A DNA stretch of 34,539 nt from Tissierella sp. P1 (lineage in GTDB: Bacteria; Bacillota; Clostridia; Tissierellales; Tissierellaceae), in assembly GCF_002266425.1 (NCBI RefSeq), contig NZ_NPMN01000037.1:1-34539 (forward strand), written 5' to 3'. Below the pieces are notes generated by a model that worked only from the letters and a program-made list of their open reading frames with translations, was not told the origin of the DNA and ran no database searches. Numbering within the stretch: position 1 is the stretch's first letter; each line of letters starts with the position of its first letter. Below are positions 1 to 8,437 of the stretch, one piece after another. The position numbers were made by a program, and so were the translations under genes.

Positions 1-176
1 AACGAGCACCAACCTTAATGTAGAATTTCTCATTAGGAGTGTCCGTTAGGACCAAATTCATATGAGCATGGGTTACCTGCGGGGTAGATAGAGGTAGCGA
101 GTAAGTAGATTTGAGTTGCGAGACTGCGTAAATAACTCAAATGACAGCAAGACCTTCGAATTAGTTAGGTCATATC
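1..176. repeat. Interspersed structured repeat, copy A (may begin outside the window)
   Basis: This non-coding stretch shares blocks with copies at 6848-6986 (opposite orientation) and 21825-21930. The shared blocks are a GAGGTAGCGAGTAAG-like segment, an ATTTG block, then GCGAGACTGCGTAA (118-131), plus a GTTAGGTCATA block (164-174) that is inverted relative to copy B. It contains hairpin arms ATTTGAGTT (109-117) with AACTCAAAT (134-142), and GACCT (151-155) with AGGTC (167-171). The similarity is by eye and patchy, so exact ends are uncertain. Confidence 0.6.
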
Positions 177-180
177 AAAA

Positions 181-221
181 GCAATTAGGCTTAAGATGCT
201 TAGTTGCTTTCTTAATTTTAT
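181..221 (+). terminator. Likely intrinsic terminator of an upstream transcript
   Basis: A 10-bp stem with two G-U pairs (181-190 with 198-207, 7-nt loop) is followed by a T-rich tail. It sits directly after repeat copy A and before the response-regulator promoter region, so it probably ends transcription entering from the left. The tail is interrupted, so efficiency is uncertain. Confidence 0.5.
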
Positions 222-278
222 TACTCTCTTTAGCTGATGGATAATTATTCATGATATAATAAGAATTGTAAGAAATTC

Positions 279-311
279 TTAAGATTTATATTAACTTTAT
301 TGTAAGGTTAT
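279..311 (+). promoter_or_regulatory. Three tandem 11-bp direct repeats, putative response-regulator binding boxes
   Basis: Three consecutive 11-mers (279-289, 290-300, 301-311) read TTAAGATTTAT, ATTAACTTTAT and TGTAAGGTTAT. The 11-bp period and the TTAAnn-like core resemble boxes bound by OmpR/PhoB-type regulators. They lie 43 bp upstream of such a regulator gene, with AT-rich candidate -10 sequences at about 320-332. Autoregulation is inferred. An inverted repeat, TAAGAATT/AATTCTTA, lies just upstream. Confidence 0.4.
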
Positions 312-353
312 AGAATTAATATGATTATATAAGCTATTTGGGAGGTGTATTTC

Positions 354-1058
354 ATGGAACAGGTAAAAATACTAGTAGTCGATGATAATCGGGAAATAGC
401 AAATGCAATAGATAAGCTGCTTACAATGGAAGGATATGAAGTAGTTAAGGCATATAATGGGTTAGATGCTCTTGATGCACTGGTAAATAACAATATTAAA
501 CTTATATTATTGGATATTATGATGCCAAAACTAGATGGACTTTCTACTACATTGAAAATAAGAGAGAAAAAAAATATTCCAATAATATTATTGTCAGCTA
601 AATCAGAGGATAGTGATAAGATTTTAGGTCTTTCAATGGGGGCAGATGATTATATTACAAAGCCTTTTAATCCTCAGGAACTGATAGCAAGAGTAAAAAG
701 TCAACTAAGAAGATATATGTACCTTGGAGATATGGAGAATATTACTCGTTCATCACAAATAACAGTTGCAGGATTATCCTTAGATAAGGATTCCAAGCAA
801 TTATTTATAGATAGAGAATCTGTAAGGCTTACCCCCACTGAATACAAGATAATGGATCTTCTTATGACTAATGCTGGAATAGTTTTTTCTGCCGAAAAGA
901 TATATGAAATAGTTTGGGAAGAACCAGCTTACTCCGTTGAAAATACAGTAATGGTACATATTAGACGTATTAGAGAAAAGATAGAAATTAATCCTAAAGA
1001 GCCTAAATACTTAAAGGTGGTGTGGGGTATTGGATACAAAATTGAAAAATATCAGTAG
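354..1058 (+). CDS. OmpR/VanR-family DNA-binding response regulator
   Basis: The product (234 aa) is a two-component response regulator with an N-terminal receiver domain and a C-terminal winged helix that binds promoter DNA when phosphorylated. The receiver domain shows the acidic pair at about residues 10-11, the phospho-acceptor Asp54 in LLDIMMP and Lys103 in ITKPF; the C-terminal half has the OmpR signature around LTPTEYKIMDLL and the HIRRIREKI recognition helix. The sequence is close to VanR-type regulators. I chose ATG 354, with GGAGG at 341-345, rather than an in-frame GTG at 345 that lies inside that ribosome binding site. The next gene, its kinase, overlaps by 29 nt. Direct repeats upstream suggest autoregulation. 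Confidence 0.93.
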   Translation: MEQVKILVVDDNREIANAIDKLLTMEGYEVVKAYNGLDALDALVNNNIKLILLDIMMPKLDGLSTTLKIREKKNIPIILLSAKSEDSDKILGLSMGADDYITKPFNPQELIARVKSQLRRYMYLGDMENITRSSQITVAGLSLDKDSKQLFIDRESVRLTPTEYKIMDLLMTNAGIVFSAEKIYEIVWEEPAYSVENTVMVHIRRIREKIEINPKEPKYLKVVWGIGYKIEKYQ

Positions 1059-2847
1059 AAGTCCATTAACAAAATCTATTGCATCTATTTTAATTATAAT
1101 ACTTATATCTATGATGATTTTACAATTAGTTTACATTGATTATACTAATTTAGAGATTGAATCTATTTTTATAACGGAGTATAAAAATAGCAAGATTTTT
1201 GCGGATGAAGTAAATAAGGCAATTCATGATACATATAAACTCTTAAAGTCTGAAACTAGTATTAGATTAAAAGACCTGAATTATATATATCTTGTAAGTG
1301 ATAATAATAAATCTCTTACTAATTCGGTTTATCATGGCAAAGAAGTTTATGAGGAGAATAAAGATGGATTTTTTTCTTATGAAAATGGTATATATACAGT
1401 CGGCGAAACTACAAACTCTTCACTAATTAATGGTTTTCCAGAAGATGAACAATATATAATGTATATAGCATTTCCAGATAGATTTATGAAGGAACAGCAG
1501 AAATTATGGAATGAAGCAGGACAGATATTAACTAAAATAATTCTTTGGATTATATTATGCTTAGTATTATCCTCGTTATTATTGTTTTATTTAATCTCTG
1601 TTACAGGTAGAAAGGTTGGAACAGATAAGTTATGTACATTATGGATAGATAATGTATATACAGAAGTTCTGTTTCTTGGCTTCACTCCTTCTATGGTATG
1701 GATTTCATTTTTACCCCAAATAGTCTCTCATGAAGAATACATAGGATACTCTTTAAATCATATACAAATGAAGAGTATGTATTTAATAGGTGTTATAACT
1801 GCACTTACTATTATTATATGTGGGATATCACTGCTGTCTTGGATAAGAAAAATAAAAAGTGGAAGATTTATTAAGGATAGTATATGTCATAAGATAATTG
1901 AGAAAGTTAATATGAATATAGTAAACCTTAAGAGTTATTCATTAACAAAATCCTTATATCAAAGACAAATAGTATTTATTATTACCAGTGGAATATTAAT
2001 ATTATTTATATTTCTATTTATATCAATGCCCTTATTGATGATAACATTCTTAACTATTCAAATGTTATTTATTTATTGGTATATTAGGTGTAATAATAAA
2101 ACCTTTGATGAAATTAATAAAGGTTTTAATGAAAGTATTGAAGAACAGATGAGATCAGAAAGAATGAAGCTAGATTTGATCACAAATGTTTCTCATGATT
2201 TAAAGACTCCACTTACCTCTATAATTAGCTATATTGATTTATTGTCTAAAGAAGAAAATCTATCTAGGGATGCAAGAGAACATGTAAATATTCTTATCGA
2301 AAAGTCTGATAGACTAAAAAATATTGTTATAGATTTATTTGATTTAGCTAAAAGTACAAGCGGCGATATAAATTTAGAACTTGAAATTATTGATTTAAAG
2401 AAACTTATTGAGCAAACTTTAGGAGATATGGAAGATGATATTGAAAGGACAGGATTGCAGATAAAAACCATATTGCCAGAAAAACCGGTGAATATAGTTG
2501 CAGATGGGAAAAGACTCTATAGAGTGTTTCAAAATATAATAGATAATGCATTAAAATACTCTCTTAAAGGAACAAGAATATTTATAGAATTATTAGTAGA
2601 AGATGATGGAAAAGCATTCGTAAATATAAAAAATATTGCAGGGTATGAGATGAATTTTGCGTCTAAAGAAATTTTGCAGAGATTTAGTAGAGGTGATCAA
2701 TCTAGAACCACTGAGGGAAGCGGACTGGGACTATCAATTGCAGAAAGTTTTACAAATGTATGTGGTGGAAATTTTAAAATAGATATAGACGGTGATATGT
2801 TTAAGGTAATCATTAGTTTTGAAACTGTTCAATTAGCGGAGGTGTAG
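1030..2847 (+). CDS. Membrane sensor histidine kinase with extra transmembrane segments
   Basis: This is the partner kinase of the preceding regulator, 605 aa, beginning at TTG inside the regulator gene with GGTGG upstream. A first membrane helix at about residues 15-33 is followed by an outer domain to about 165. Four or five further hydrophobic segments follow (roughly 166-190, 213-232, 251-272 and 314-352), unlike the usual two-helix VanS. The catalytic core has HisKA with His389 in NVSHDLKTP, an N-box in NIIDNALKYS and a glycine box GSGLGLS near the C-terminus. The GGAGGTG for the next gene lies just before its stop. The signal sensed is unknown; the wide membrane region might detect a membrane-embedded cue or a membrane-active compound. 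Confidence 0.9.
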   Translation: MDTKLKNISRSPLTKSIASILIIILISMMILQLVYIDYTNLEIESIFITEYKNSKIFADEVNKAIHDTYKLLKSETSIRLKDLNYIYLVSDNNKSLTNSVYHGKEVYEENKDGFFSYENGIYTVGETTNSSLINGFPEDEQYIMYIAFPDRFMKEQQKLWNEAGQILTKIILWIILCLVLSSLLLFYLISVTGRKVGTDKLCTLWIDNVYTEVLFLGFTPSMVWISFLPQIVSHEEYIGYSLNHIQMKSMYLIGVITALTIIICGISLLSWIRKIKSGRFIKDSICHKIIEKVNMNIVNLKSYSLTKSLYQRQIVFIITSGILILFIFLFISMPLLMITFLTIQMLFIYWYIRCNNKTFDEINKGFNESIEEQMRSERMKLDLITNVSHDLKTPLTSIISYIDLLSKEENLSRDAREHVNILIEKSDRLKNIVIDLFDLAKSTSGDINLELEIIDLKKLIEQTLGDMEDDIERTGLQIKTILPEKPVNIVADGKRLYRVFQNIIDNALKYSLKGTRIFIELLVEDDGKAFVNIKNIAGYEMNFASKEILQRFSRGDQSRTTEGSGLGLSIAESFTNVCGGNFKIDIDGDMFKVIISFETVQLAEV

Positions 2848-2850
2848 AAA

Positions 2851-4488
2851 ATGAAAAAGTGCATTTTAATAATACTGATTATTTCTTTAGTATTATCATC
2901 AATAGGTTGTTCAAAAAATGAAGTAGAAAATAATATTATTTCCACAGATAAACCAGTAAATACAGAACAGGATTTGCCGATTGTAGATATAAAAATTGGA
3001 GATGTTTTGGATGGATTGGATTTAAGGGATTATGATTTGAGAAATAGTGTCGAGCTGTTATTTAAAGTCGATTTTGATACAGAGACTTTGTTTCCAGAGA
3101 ATGATAAATTACCTGATAAATTTAAACCTAATGAGATAATCGAATGGGCTAAAGATCCTGGACTAAATGTTAGAAGAATTCATAATAAAGGAATTACTGG
3201 AAAGGGGGTTAGTATTGCATATGTGGATCAGCCCCTTTTAATAGATCATGAAGAATATGTAAATAAAAACATTCACTATGAAAAAGTCAGGGATAAGGGT
3301 AATGAGGTAGCTTTTAAAACATCTATGCATGGACCTGCTGTAACTAGTATATTACTTGGCGAAAACTTGGGGGTTGCACCGGATGTAAATTTATACTATA
3401 TTGCCCATCCACCGTGGTTAAGAAATCAAACTACTCATGCTGAAGCAATATATAGAATAATTGAAATAAATAAAACATTACCAGAAGATGAAAAAATAAA
3501 AATCATAGGATTTTCTGATGGTTTAGATAGCAGTGAGAAGAACCTGGAGGCATTCCAGAAAGCCTATGATGATGCAGTTGCAAGTGGAATAATGATGTTT
3601 ACTGTAGAAGATGGATTTGTGTCAGCGAAGATTGAACCATATAAGGATAGAGATGATTATAAAAATTATGAGCTTCCTGACTGGATAGATAAAAATTGGA
3701 TGAAATATAATTCTTCTGCAGATAAGTATATTCTAGTACCTTCAACTTTTACCCTTGCAGGATATAGGAATAGCAAAAGCTATGGATATGATTATGAAGG
3801 AGGATTTAGCTGGACAGTGCCCTACGTAGTTGGATTATCTGCACTGGGTTTACAAATAGACTCTACATTGGATAAACAAGATATATTAGACTATTTGATT
3901 GAGTCAGGCTATGAATATAATGGATTAAAGATAATTAATCCGGAGGGATTCATTGATCTTGTTACCTCAAGGAAGGACAATTCTTCTGATTTGCAGTTTC
4001 CGGATACTGTTTTAAAAGAGGTTAAAAATTCAGAGTCAATAAATAATCTAAAAAAGCTCATTGAAGAAGAAAGGCAAAAGAAGGAGAAATTCTTATTGAA
4101 TATACCTACAGTAAAATCCAATAATAAAGACATGATCAGTTATATTGATGATGGATATATATATGAAGATTTAGAATGTGCTTCAATCTTGAATGATGAA
4201 GGAATTGAGATACAAGGTGTAGGGGTGGCCTATGAGGACAATTATGTAAATATAAAAATTAAAGTTATTCTTCCCAAGGGAGATATTCTAAGAATTTTTC
4301 TGCAAAATGATTTACCGAGCCTTAAGGTAGAAGATGATGGTCTAAAGACTGGAAATAATATTGTTATCCTAAAATTTGATAGAGATGAATTACTAAGTTT
4401 TGAAGCTGGATTAGGTATTAACTTAGGTGATGATAATTTTATATACATTGAAAAGGATTTACTTGATATGATTGCCGCTAAACAATAA
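2851..4488 (+). CDS. Subtilisin-like (S8) serine protease-type lipoprotein
   Basis: The product (545 aa) has a signal peptide ending in the lipobox SSIGC, so it is probably anchored outside the membrane. Residues about 90-370 look like a divergent subtilase. Asp126 lies in IAYVDQP where VIDTG is usual, His160 in MHGPAVTSILLG where HGTHVAG is usual, and Ser320 in GFSWTVPYVVG where GTSMAAP is usual. All three catalytic residues are thus kept while the flanking motifs have drifted. The last ~170 residues form an extra domain that I do not recognise. The gene follows the kinase by 3 nt, so kinase, regulator and protease are co-transcribed. It may shape or cleave the signal, or be the output; this is inference. 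A strong terminator follows. Confidence 0.8.
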   Translation: MKKCILIILIISLVLSSIGCSKNEVENNIISTDKPVNTEQDLPIVDIKIGDVLDGLDLRDYDLRNSVELLFKVDFDTETLFPENDKLPDKFKPNEIIEWAKDPGLNVRRIHNKGITGKGVSIAYVDQPLLIDHEEYVNKNIHYEKVRDKGNEVAFKTSMHGPAVTSILLGENLGVAPDVNLYYIAHPPWLRNQTTHAEAIYRIIEINKTLPEDEKIKIIGFSDGLDSSEKNLEAFQKAYDDAVASGIMMFTVEDGFVSAKIEPYKDRDDYKNYELPDWIDKNWMKYNSSADKYILVPSTFTLAGYRNSKSYGYDYEGGFSWTVPYVVGLSALGLQIDSTLDKQDILDYLIESGYEYNGLKIINPEGFIDLVTSRKDNSSDLQFPDTVLKEVKNSESINNLKKLIEEERQKKEKFLLNIPTVKSNNKDMISYIDDGYIYEDLECASILNDEGIEIQGVGVAYEDNYVNIKIKVILPKGDILRIFLQNDLPSLKVEDDGLKTGNNIVILKFDRDELLSFEAGLGINLGDDNFIYIEKDLLDMIAAKQ

Positions 4489-4520
4489 ATAATTGTATAA
4501 AATAACTGTATAAATTTAAT

Positions 4521-4559
4521 AAAAATCTCTAATATGCTGGTTCATATTAGAGATTTTTT
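4521..4559 (+). terminator. Intrinsic terminator after the two-component/protease operon
   Basis: A long perfect stem (AAAAATCTCTAATATG with CATATTAGAGATTTTT, six-base loop) ends in a T run. The matching A run on the left means it may also stop minus-strand transcripts. Confidence 0.85.
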
Positions 4560-4582
4560 AATATATGTAATTGAAAGCTGTC

Positions 4583-4611
4583 TTGTATTAATAATCTACA
4601 TAATATATAAT
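4583..4611 (+). promoter_or_regulatory. Sigma-A-type promoter of the DUF4015/radical SAM operon
   Basis: TTGTAT (4583-4588) and a perfect TATAAT (4606-4611) are separated by 17 bp. The pair lies about 85 bp upstream of the lipoprotein start and after the preceding terminator. Confidence 0.6.
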
Positions 4612-4694
4612 TAAAAACATGAAATAAAATTAAATATAAATTGAATGATTATTTTAATTAGAAATGTCATCAAGTTTACACATAGGGGGATATT

Positions 4695-5879
4695 ATGTAC
4701 AGAAAAATTAAACTTATTGGGATATTAGTAGCATCTACTTTACTATTATCAGGATGTAAAAATGGAAAAAATATAATATCTAATACAAGCACAGCTAAAG
4801 AAAATATACCTGTTATTACAGAGTTAGACTATTTAAAACAACCTTCAACTAATTGGTCTGCATATAAGGAAACACTTGATGTAAAAGCAATTTATATGAC
4901 AGGGCACACTTTGGGACTAAAAAGTAGATTTTATGATTTAGTAGATTTAATAGATAAGTCAGAGCTAAATGCAGTAGTCATAGATGTGAAGGATGATTAT
5001 GGAGAATTAACATATAAATCTTCTATTCCTATGGTAAAAGAATTAGAGGCAGATAAGATAGTTAAGGATAAAGATTTCATAGGTTCAATGAAGCTTTTAG
5101 CAGATAAGGATATATATCCTATAGCTAGGATCGTAACATTTAAAGATAGAACCGCAGCAGGAAGACGACCTGATTTGGCCGTAAAGACTAAGGATGGATC
5201 TGTTTGGAGGGATAATAAAGGTGATGCATGGCTCAACCCATATAATAGAGAATCTTGGGAGTATCCTATTCAGATAGCGGAGGAAGCCGCGCTAAATGGA
5301 TTTAAAGAGATTCAATTTGACTATGTAAGATTTCCGACTGATGGAAAAAGGGATTTGATTGATTACGGTAAGGCTGATGAAGAGCCAATGAGAGATGCTA
5401 TCGCTGGATTTTTGAGTTATGCCAGAGAAAGATTGGCACCCTATGGAGTATATGTGTCTGCTGATATATTTGGACTAGTCACTACTGTAGAGGATGATAT
5501 GAAGTTAGGCCAACATTTAGAAACTTTAGCTATTGCTGTAGATATATTATGTCCTATGGTTTATCCATCACACTATGCATTGGGTTCATATGGTGTTCCC
5601 TATCCGGATGCAGACCCATATAAAATAGTATATACTAGTATGGCAAAAGCGCAGGAAAGAATAAATAATATAGATACGACAGAAGAAAAAGCCATTCTTA
5701 GACCTTGGCTTCAGGATTTTTCAGCTCCATGGCTAAGGAAACAATATGGTTCACATTATACGCCTTATGGTCCTAAGGAATTAATAGCACAGAAAAAAGC
5801 TACCTATGATGCAGATTTAACTCAATGGATATTTTGGAATGCAGGCAATAAATATACAGTAGAAGGTTTTGAAAAATAA
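4695..5879 (+). CDS. Putative glycoside hydrolase, DUF4015-type lipoprotein
   Basis: The 394-aa product starts with a signal peptide and lipobox LLLSGC, with Cys21 as the lipidation site, so it is likely exported and membrane-anchored. The remainder matches what I know of the DUF4015 putative glycoside hydrolase family: an N-terminal segment reading VKAIYMTGH, an AVVIDVKDDYG strand, the signature QFDYVRFP near residue 210, then SADIFG and CPMVYPSHY. These strands suggest a TIM barrel. The substrate is not known; cell-wall or capsule polysaccharide is a guess. ATG 4695 is preceded by AGGGGGA. The radical SAM gene follows after 11 nt and is probably co-transcribed. Confidence 0.85.
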   Translation: MYRKIKLIGILVASTLLLSGCKNGKNIISNTSTAKENIPVITELDYLKQPSTNWSAYKETLDVKAIYMTGHTLGLKSRFYDLVDLIDKSELNAVVIDVKDDYGELTYKSSIPMVKELEADKIVKDKDFIGSMKLLADKDIYPIARIVTFKDRTAAGRRPDLAVKTKDGSVWRDNKGDAWLNPYNRESWEYPIQIAEEAALNGFKEIQFDYVRFPTDGKRDLIDYGKADEEPMRDAIAGFLSYARERLAPYGVYVSADIFGLVTTVEDDMKLGQHLETLAIAVDILCPMVYPSHYALGSYGVPYPDADPYKIVYTSMAKAQERINNIDTTEEKAILRPWLQDFSAPWLRKQYGSHYTPYGPKELIAQKKATYDADLTQWIFWNAGNKYTVEGFEK

Positions 5880-5890
5880 GAGGTGATAAA

Positions 5891-6760
5891 ATGAGATATG
5901 AAGGGTCTTTATATAGACCACCTAGTGAGGCATATAGTCTAATAGTTCAAGCTACTATAGGATGTACTCATAACAAATGTACTTTTTGTTCTATGTATAA
6001 AGATAAAAGATTTAGAGTCAGAAGTACTGATGAAATAATAGAAGATTTTCAAATAGGAAGAGAAAGATATAAATATGTAAAGAGAATATTTATTGCAGAC
6101 GGTGATGCTTTAGCAATAAAGAATGAAGAATTAATGAAAATTCTTTCTTTTATAAAGGAAAAATTTCCAGAATGTGAACGGGTAGGAATTTATGGTTCAC
6201 CTAAGGCAATATTATCTAAAAGCAACCAAGAGTTAGAAAAATTAAAATCTCTTGGATTAGGAATTATATATCTTGGAGTGGAATCAGGATCAGAGAAAAT
6301 ATTAAAAGCCATTAATAAAGGTGTAACTAGGGAAGAAATGGTTAAAGCAGGAAAAAAGGTGGTTGAAGCTGATATAGAACTTTCAATAACCCTTATTTCT
6401 GGTATAGGCGGTAAAATAGATTCCTATGAACATGCGATAGAATCTGCTAAAATAATTAATGAGATAAATCCTAATTACGTAGGGCTACTTACATTAATAG
6501 TTGAAGAGGGGACTCCTCTTTATGAAGATGTGAAGAATGGAAAGTTCGATCTTTTAAGCCCTAAAGAAGTACTATTAGAAACTAAGAAGATGGTTGAAAA
6601 CCTTAATGTAGAGAATTGTGTTTTTAGGTCTAATCATGCTTCAAATTATGTGGCATTAAAAGGTACTTTATCTCAAGATAAAGATTTAATTTTATCTCAA
6701 ATAGAAGAAGGATTACAGATAGCTAATTTAGAAGAAAAAGATTTATTTAGAAGACTTTAG
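5891..6760 (+). CDS. Radical SAM protein with a CX4CX2C cluster motif
   Basis: The 289-aa product is a compact radical SAM enzyme. The iron-sulfur cysteines are in GCTHNKCTFCSMY near residues 24-32, with four rather than the textbook three residues between the first two cysteines. A GDAL strand, the LGVESGSEKILKAINKG segment and an LISGIGG segment follow, as in Elp3/HemN-type barrels. No B12-binding, TRAM or SPASM domain is visible, so the substrate cannot be named. Similar short proteins are common in Clostridia under only a generic radical SAM label. It is the second gene of the DUF4015 operon (AGAGGTGAT before ATG), and its stop codon lies inside the terminator hairpin. Confidence 0.85.
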   Translation: MRYEGSLYRPPSEAYSLIVQATIGCTHNKCTFCSMYKDKRFRVRSTDEIIEDFQIGRERYKYVKRIFIADGDALAIKNEELMKILSFIKEKFPECERVGIYGSPKAILSKSNQELEKLKSLGLGIIYLGVESGSEKILKAINKGVTREEMVKAGKKVVEADIELSITLISGIGGKIDSYEHAIESAKIINEINPNYVGLLTLIVEEGTPLYEDVKNGKFDLLSPKEVLLETKKMVENLNVENCVFRSNHASNYVALKGTLSQDKDLILSQIEEGLQIANLEEKDLFRRL

Positions 6761-6777
6761 AAAGTCTTCTTTTTTTT
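6749..6777 (+). terminator. Intrinsic terminator overlapping the radical SAM stop codon
   Basis: AGAAGACTTT pairs with AAAGTCTTCT around a two-base AG centre and is followed by a run of Ts. The stem contains the last codons and the TAG stop of the radical SAM gene. Confidence 0.85.
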
Positions 6778-6802
6778 GTAAAAAATATTCTATAAAAAAA
6801 CA

Positions 6803-6831
6803 TTGTACAAATAGTTAAATGATGGTATAAT
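6803..6831 (+). promoter_or_regulatory. Sigma-A-type promoter of uraA
   Basis: TTGTAC (6803-6808) and TATAAT (6826-6831) are spaced by 17 bp. Initiation near 6838 would give a 5' leader of about 195 nt that contains repeat copy C and the PyrR site. Confidence 0.7.
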
Positions 6832-6847
6832 AACTGAAGGAAAAATT

Positions 6848-6986
6848 GCCTAGCTTACTGAGTTGTATATAGACCTTACGCAGTCTCGAAACACAAATTT
6901 GTTCACTCATTACATTCGTGCAAATTTGGTTCTCGTTGCGTTTGACCTACATCAACTCACTAGCACGTTCGTTGTGTTAGGTCATA
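6848..6986. repeat. Interspersed structured repeat, copy C, inside the uraA leader
   Basis: Read on the minus strand, this begins TATGACCTAAC, continues with a GAACG block, and has AAATTTGTGTTTCGAGACTGCG near its end, matching blocks of copies A and B. The element is a long imperfect inverted repeat: TGAGTTG (6859-6865) pairs with CAACTCA (6953-6959), ACGCA with TGCGT, and the self-complementary CAAATTTG occurs at 6894-6901 and 6921-6928. Transcribed from the promoter at 6803-6831, it would fold as one large stem-loop ahead of the PyrR site. Confidence 0.7.
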
Positions 6987-6999
6987 AAAACTTTTAAAT

Positions 7000-7015
7000 C
7001 AGTCCTGTGAGGCTG
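7000..7015 (+). promoter_or_regulatory. PyrR-binding RNA hairpin before uraA
   Basis: AGTCCTGTGAGGCT (7001-7014) fits, at every position, the PyrR recognition consensus known from Bacillus pyr operons (ARUCCNGNGAGGYU). CAG-(U)-CC pairs with GG-CUG around a UGUGA loop, as expected. The hairpin ends 2 nt before the AAAGGAG ribosome binding site (7017-7023), and no terminator lies between. PyrR-UMP binding here would therefore most simply block translation rather than act by attenuation. The function is inferred from the motif. Confidence 0.85.
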
Positions 7016-7032
7016 GAAAGGAGAGAAAATAA

Positions 7033-8292
7033 ATGGTTGATAATGCAATTAAAAAATCAGTTGATTCAACAGGTGAGGAAATGTCCTTGCTAGGTCATTC
7101 AAAAAAGGTAATATTAGCACTTCAGCATCTTATAGCTATGTTTGGGGCGACAGTTTTAGTTCCTATATTGACAGGATTAGACCCTTCAATAGCTCTATTC
7201 TCAGCAGGTTTAGGTACACTTATATTTCATGCTTGTACAAAGGGAAAGGTTCCTGCATTTCTAGGTTCATCATTCGCATTTATTCCAGTGATTTTAACAG
7301 TAAAAGAACTTTATAATGGAGATCTAGCTTATGCTCAAGGTGGAATGGTTGTAGCAGGATTAATTTATGTGCTTACATCTTTTTTAATAAAGAAAATAGG
7401 GGTAGAAAGAATACAAAAATATCTTGCACCTCAAGTAGTAGGACCTATGATTATAGTAATAGGTATGAACTTAATACCAGTAGCATTTGGAATGGCAAAG
7501 GAAAACCTTATTATAGCTGCTATAACCTTAGGAACAGCATTATTAATAAACTTCAAAGCAAAAGGATTTATAAAACAACTTTCAATACTAATAGCAGTTA
7601 TTGTTGGATATTCAATATCGTTAAAGATGGGATTAGTAAATACAAACTTAATAAAAGAGGCATCAATCTTTGCACTACCACCTTTTAGATTGCCTAAGTT
7701 TGATCTAGGTGCTATAGCAATTATTGCACCAGTAGTTTTAGCAGTATTTATGGAGCATCTAGGTGATATAACTACTAATGGACAGGTAGTAGGTAAAAAC
7801 TTTGTAGAAGATCCAGGTCTAAATAGAACATTATTAGGAGATGGATTAGCAACTACAGTAGCAGCATTAATTGGTGGGCCAGCAAATACAACTTATGGAG
7901 AAAATACAGGAGTATTGGCAATAACTAAGAATTATGATCCATCAATATTGAGACTTGCAGCAGTATTTGCAGTATGTTTGGGATTTATAGCAAAAATTGG
8001 AGCATCATTATCATCTATACCAACAGCTGTAATGGGTGGAATCTCCCTAATGTTATTTAGTATGATATCTTTGATTGGTGTAAAGACTATAAAGAATCAA
8101 GAAGTTAAATTTAATTGGAAAAATATTGTTGTAATGGCTATTATACTAGTATTAGGTCTAGGCGGAAATTATTTATCTGAAATTTTAGGTTTTACAGTAG
8201 GAATTCCGATAAATGAATCAGTTCAAATAACAGGGTTAAGTTTTGCAGCATTAGTTGGTATAATAATCAATGCAGTGCTAAACAGAAAATAA
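7033..8292 (+). CDS. uraA: Uracil permease (NCS2 family)
   Basis: The 419-aa product is a membrane protein of the nucleobase/ascorbate transporter family, with about 14 hydrophobic segments. Near residue 30, LALQHLIAMFGATVLVP is the NCS2 entry motif. The acidic residue in AVFMEHLGD and the segment TTYGENTGVLAITKNY are as in uracil carriers such as E. coli UraA and B. subtilis PyrP. It imports uracil with protons for salvage. The PyrR hairpin beside its ribosome binding site independently supports pyrimidine specificity over xanthine. It is monocistronic, with its own promoter and terminator. The name pyrP would be equally acceptable. Confidence 0.92.
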   Translation: MVDNAIKKSVDSTGEEMSLLGHSKKVILALQHLIAMFGATVLVPILTGLDPSIALFSAGLGTLIFHACTKGKVPAFLGSSFAFIPVILTVKELYNGDLAYAQGGMVVAGLIYVLTSFLIKKIGVERIQKYLAPQVVGPMIIVIGMNLIPVAFGMAKENLIIAAITLGTALLINFKAKGFIKQLSILIAVIVGYSISLKMGLVNTNLIKEASIFALPPFRLPKFDLGAIAIIAPVVLAVFMEHLGDITTNGQVVGKNFVEDPGLNRTLLGDGLATTVAALIGGPANTTYGENTGVLAITKNYDPSILRLAAVFAVCLGFIAKIGASLSSIPTAVMGGISLMLFSMISLIGVKTIKNQEVKFNWKNIVVMAIILVLGLGGNYLSEILGFTVGIPINESVQITGLSFAALVGIIINAVLNRK

Positions 8293-8312
8293 GACAAATC
8301 TTTATTATAAAG

Positions 8313-8343
8313 AATTCCTCTCAAAATTTGGAGAGGAATTTTT
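8313..8343 (+). terminator. Intrinsic terminator of uraA
   Basis: AATTCCTCTC and GAGAGGAATT form a perfect 10-bp stem with an 8-nt loop, followed by TTT and AT-rich sequence. Confidence 0.8.
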
Positions 8344-8437
8344 ATATATAAGTATTGAGGGCTGGAAGAATATAAATATAAAGACTATAATATTAATATA
8401 ATTGAAATAGAGTATACTATGCTGAAAGGGGTAGATT

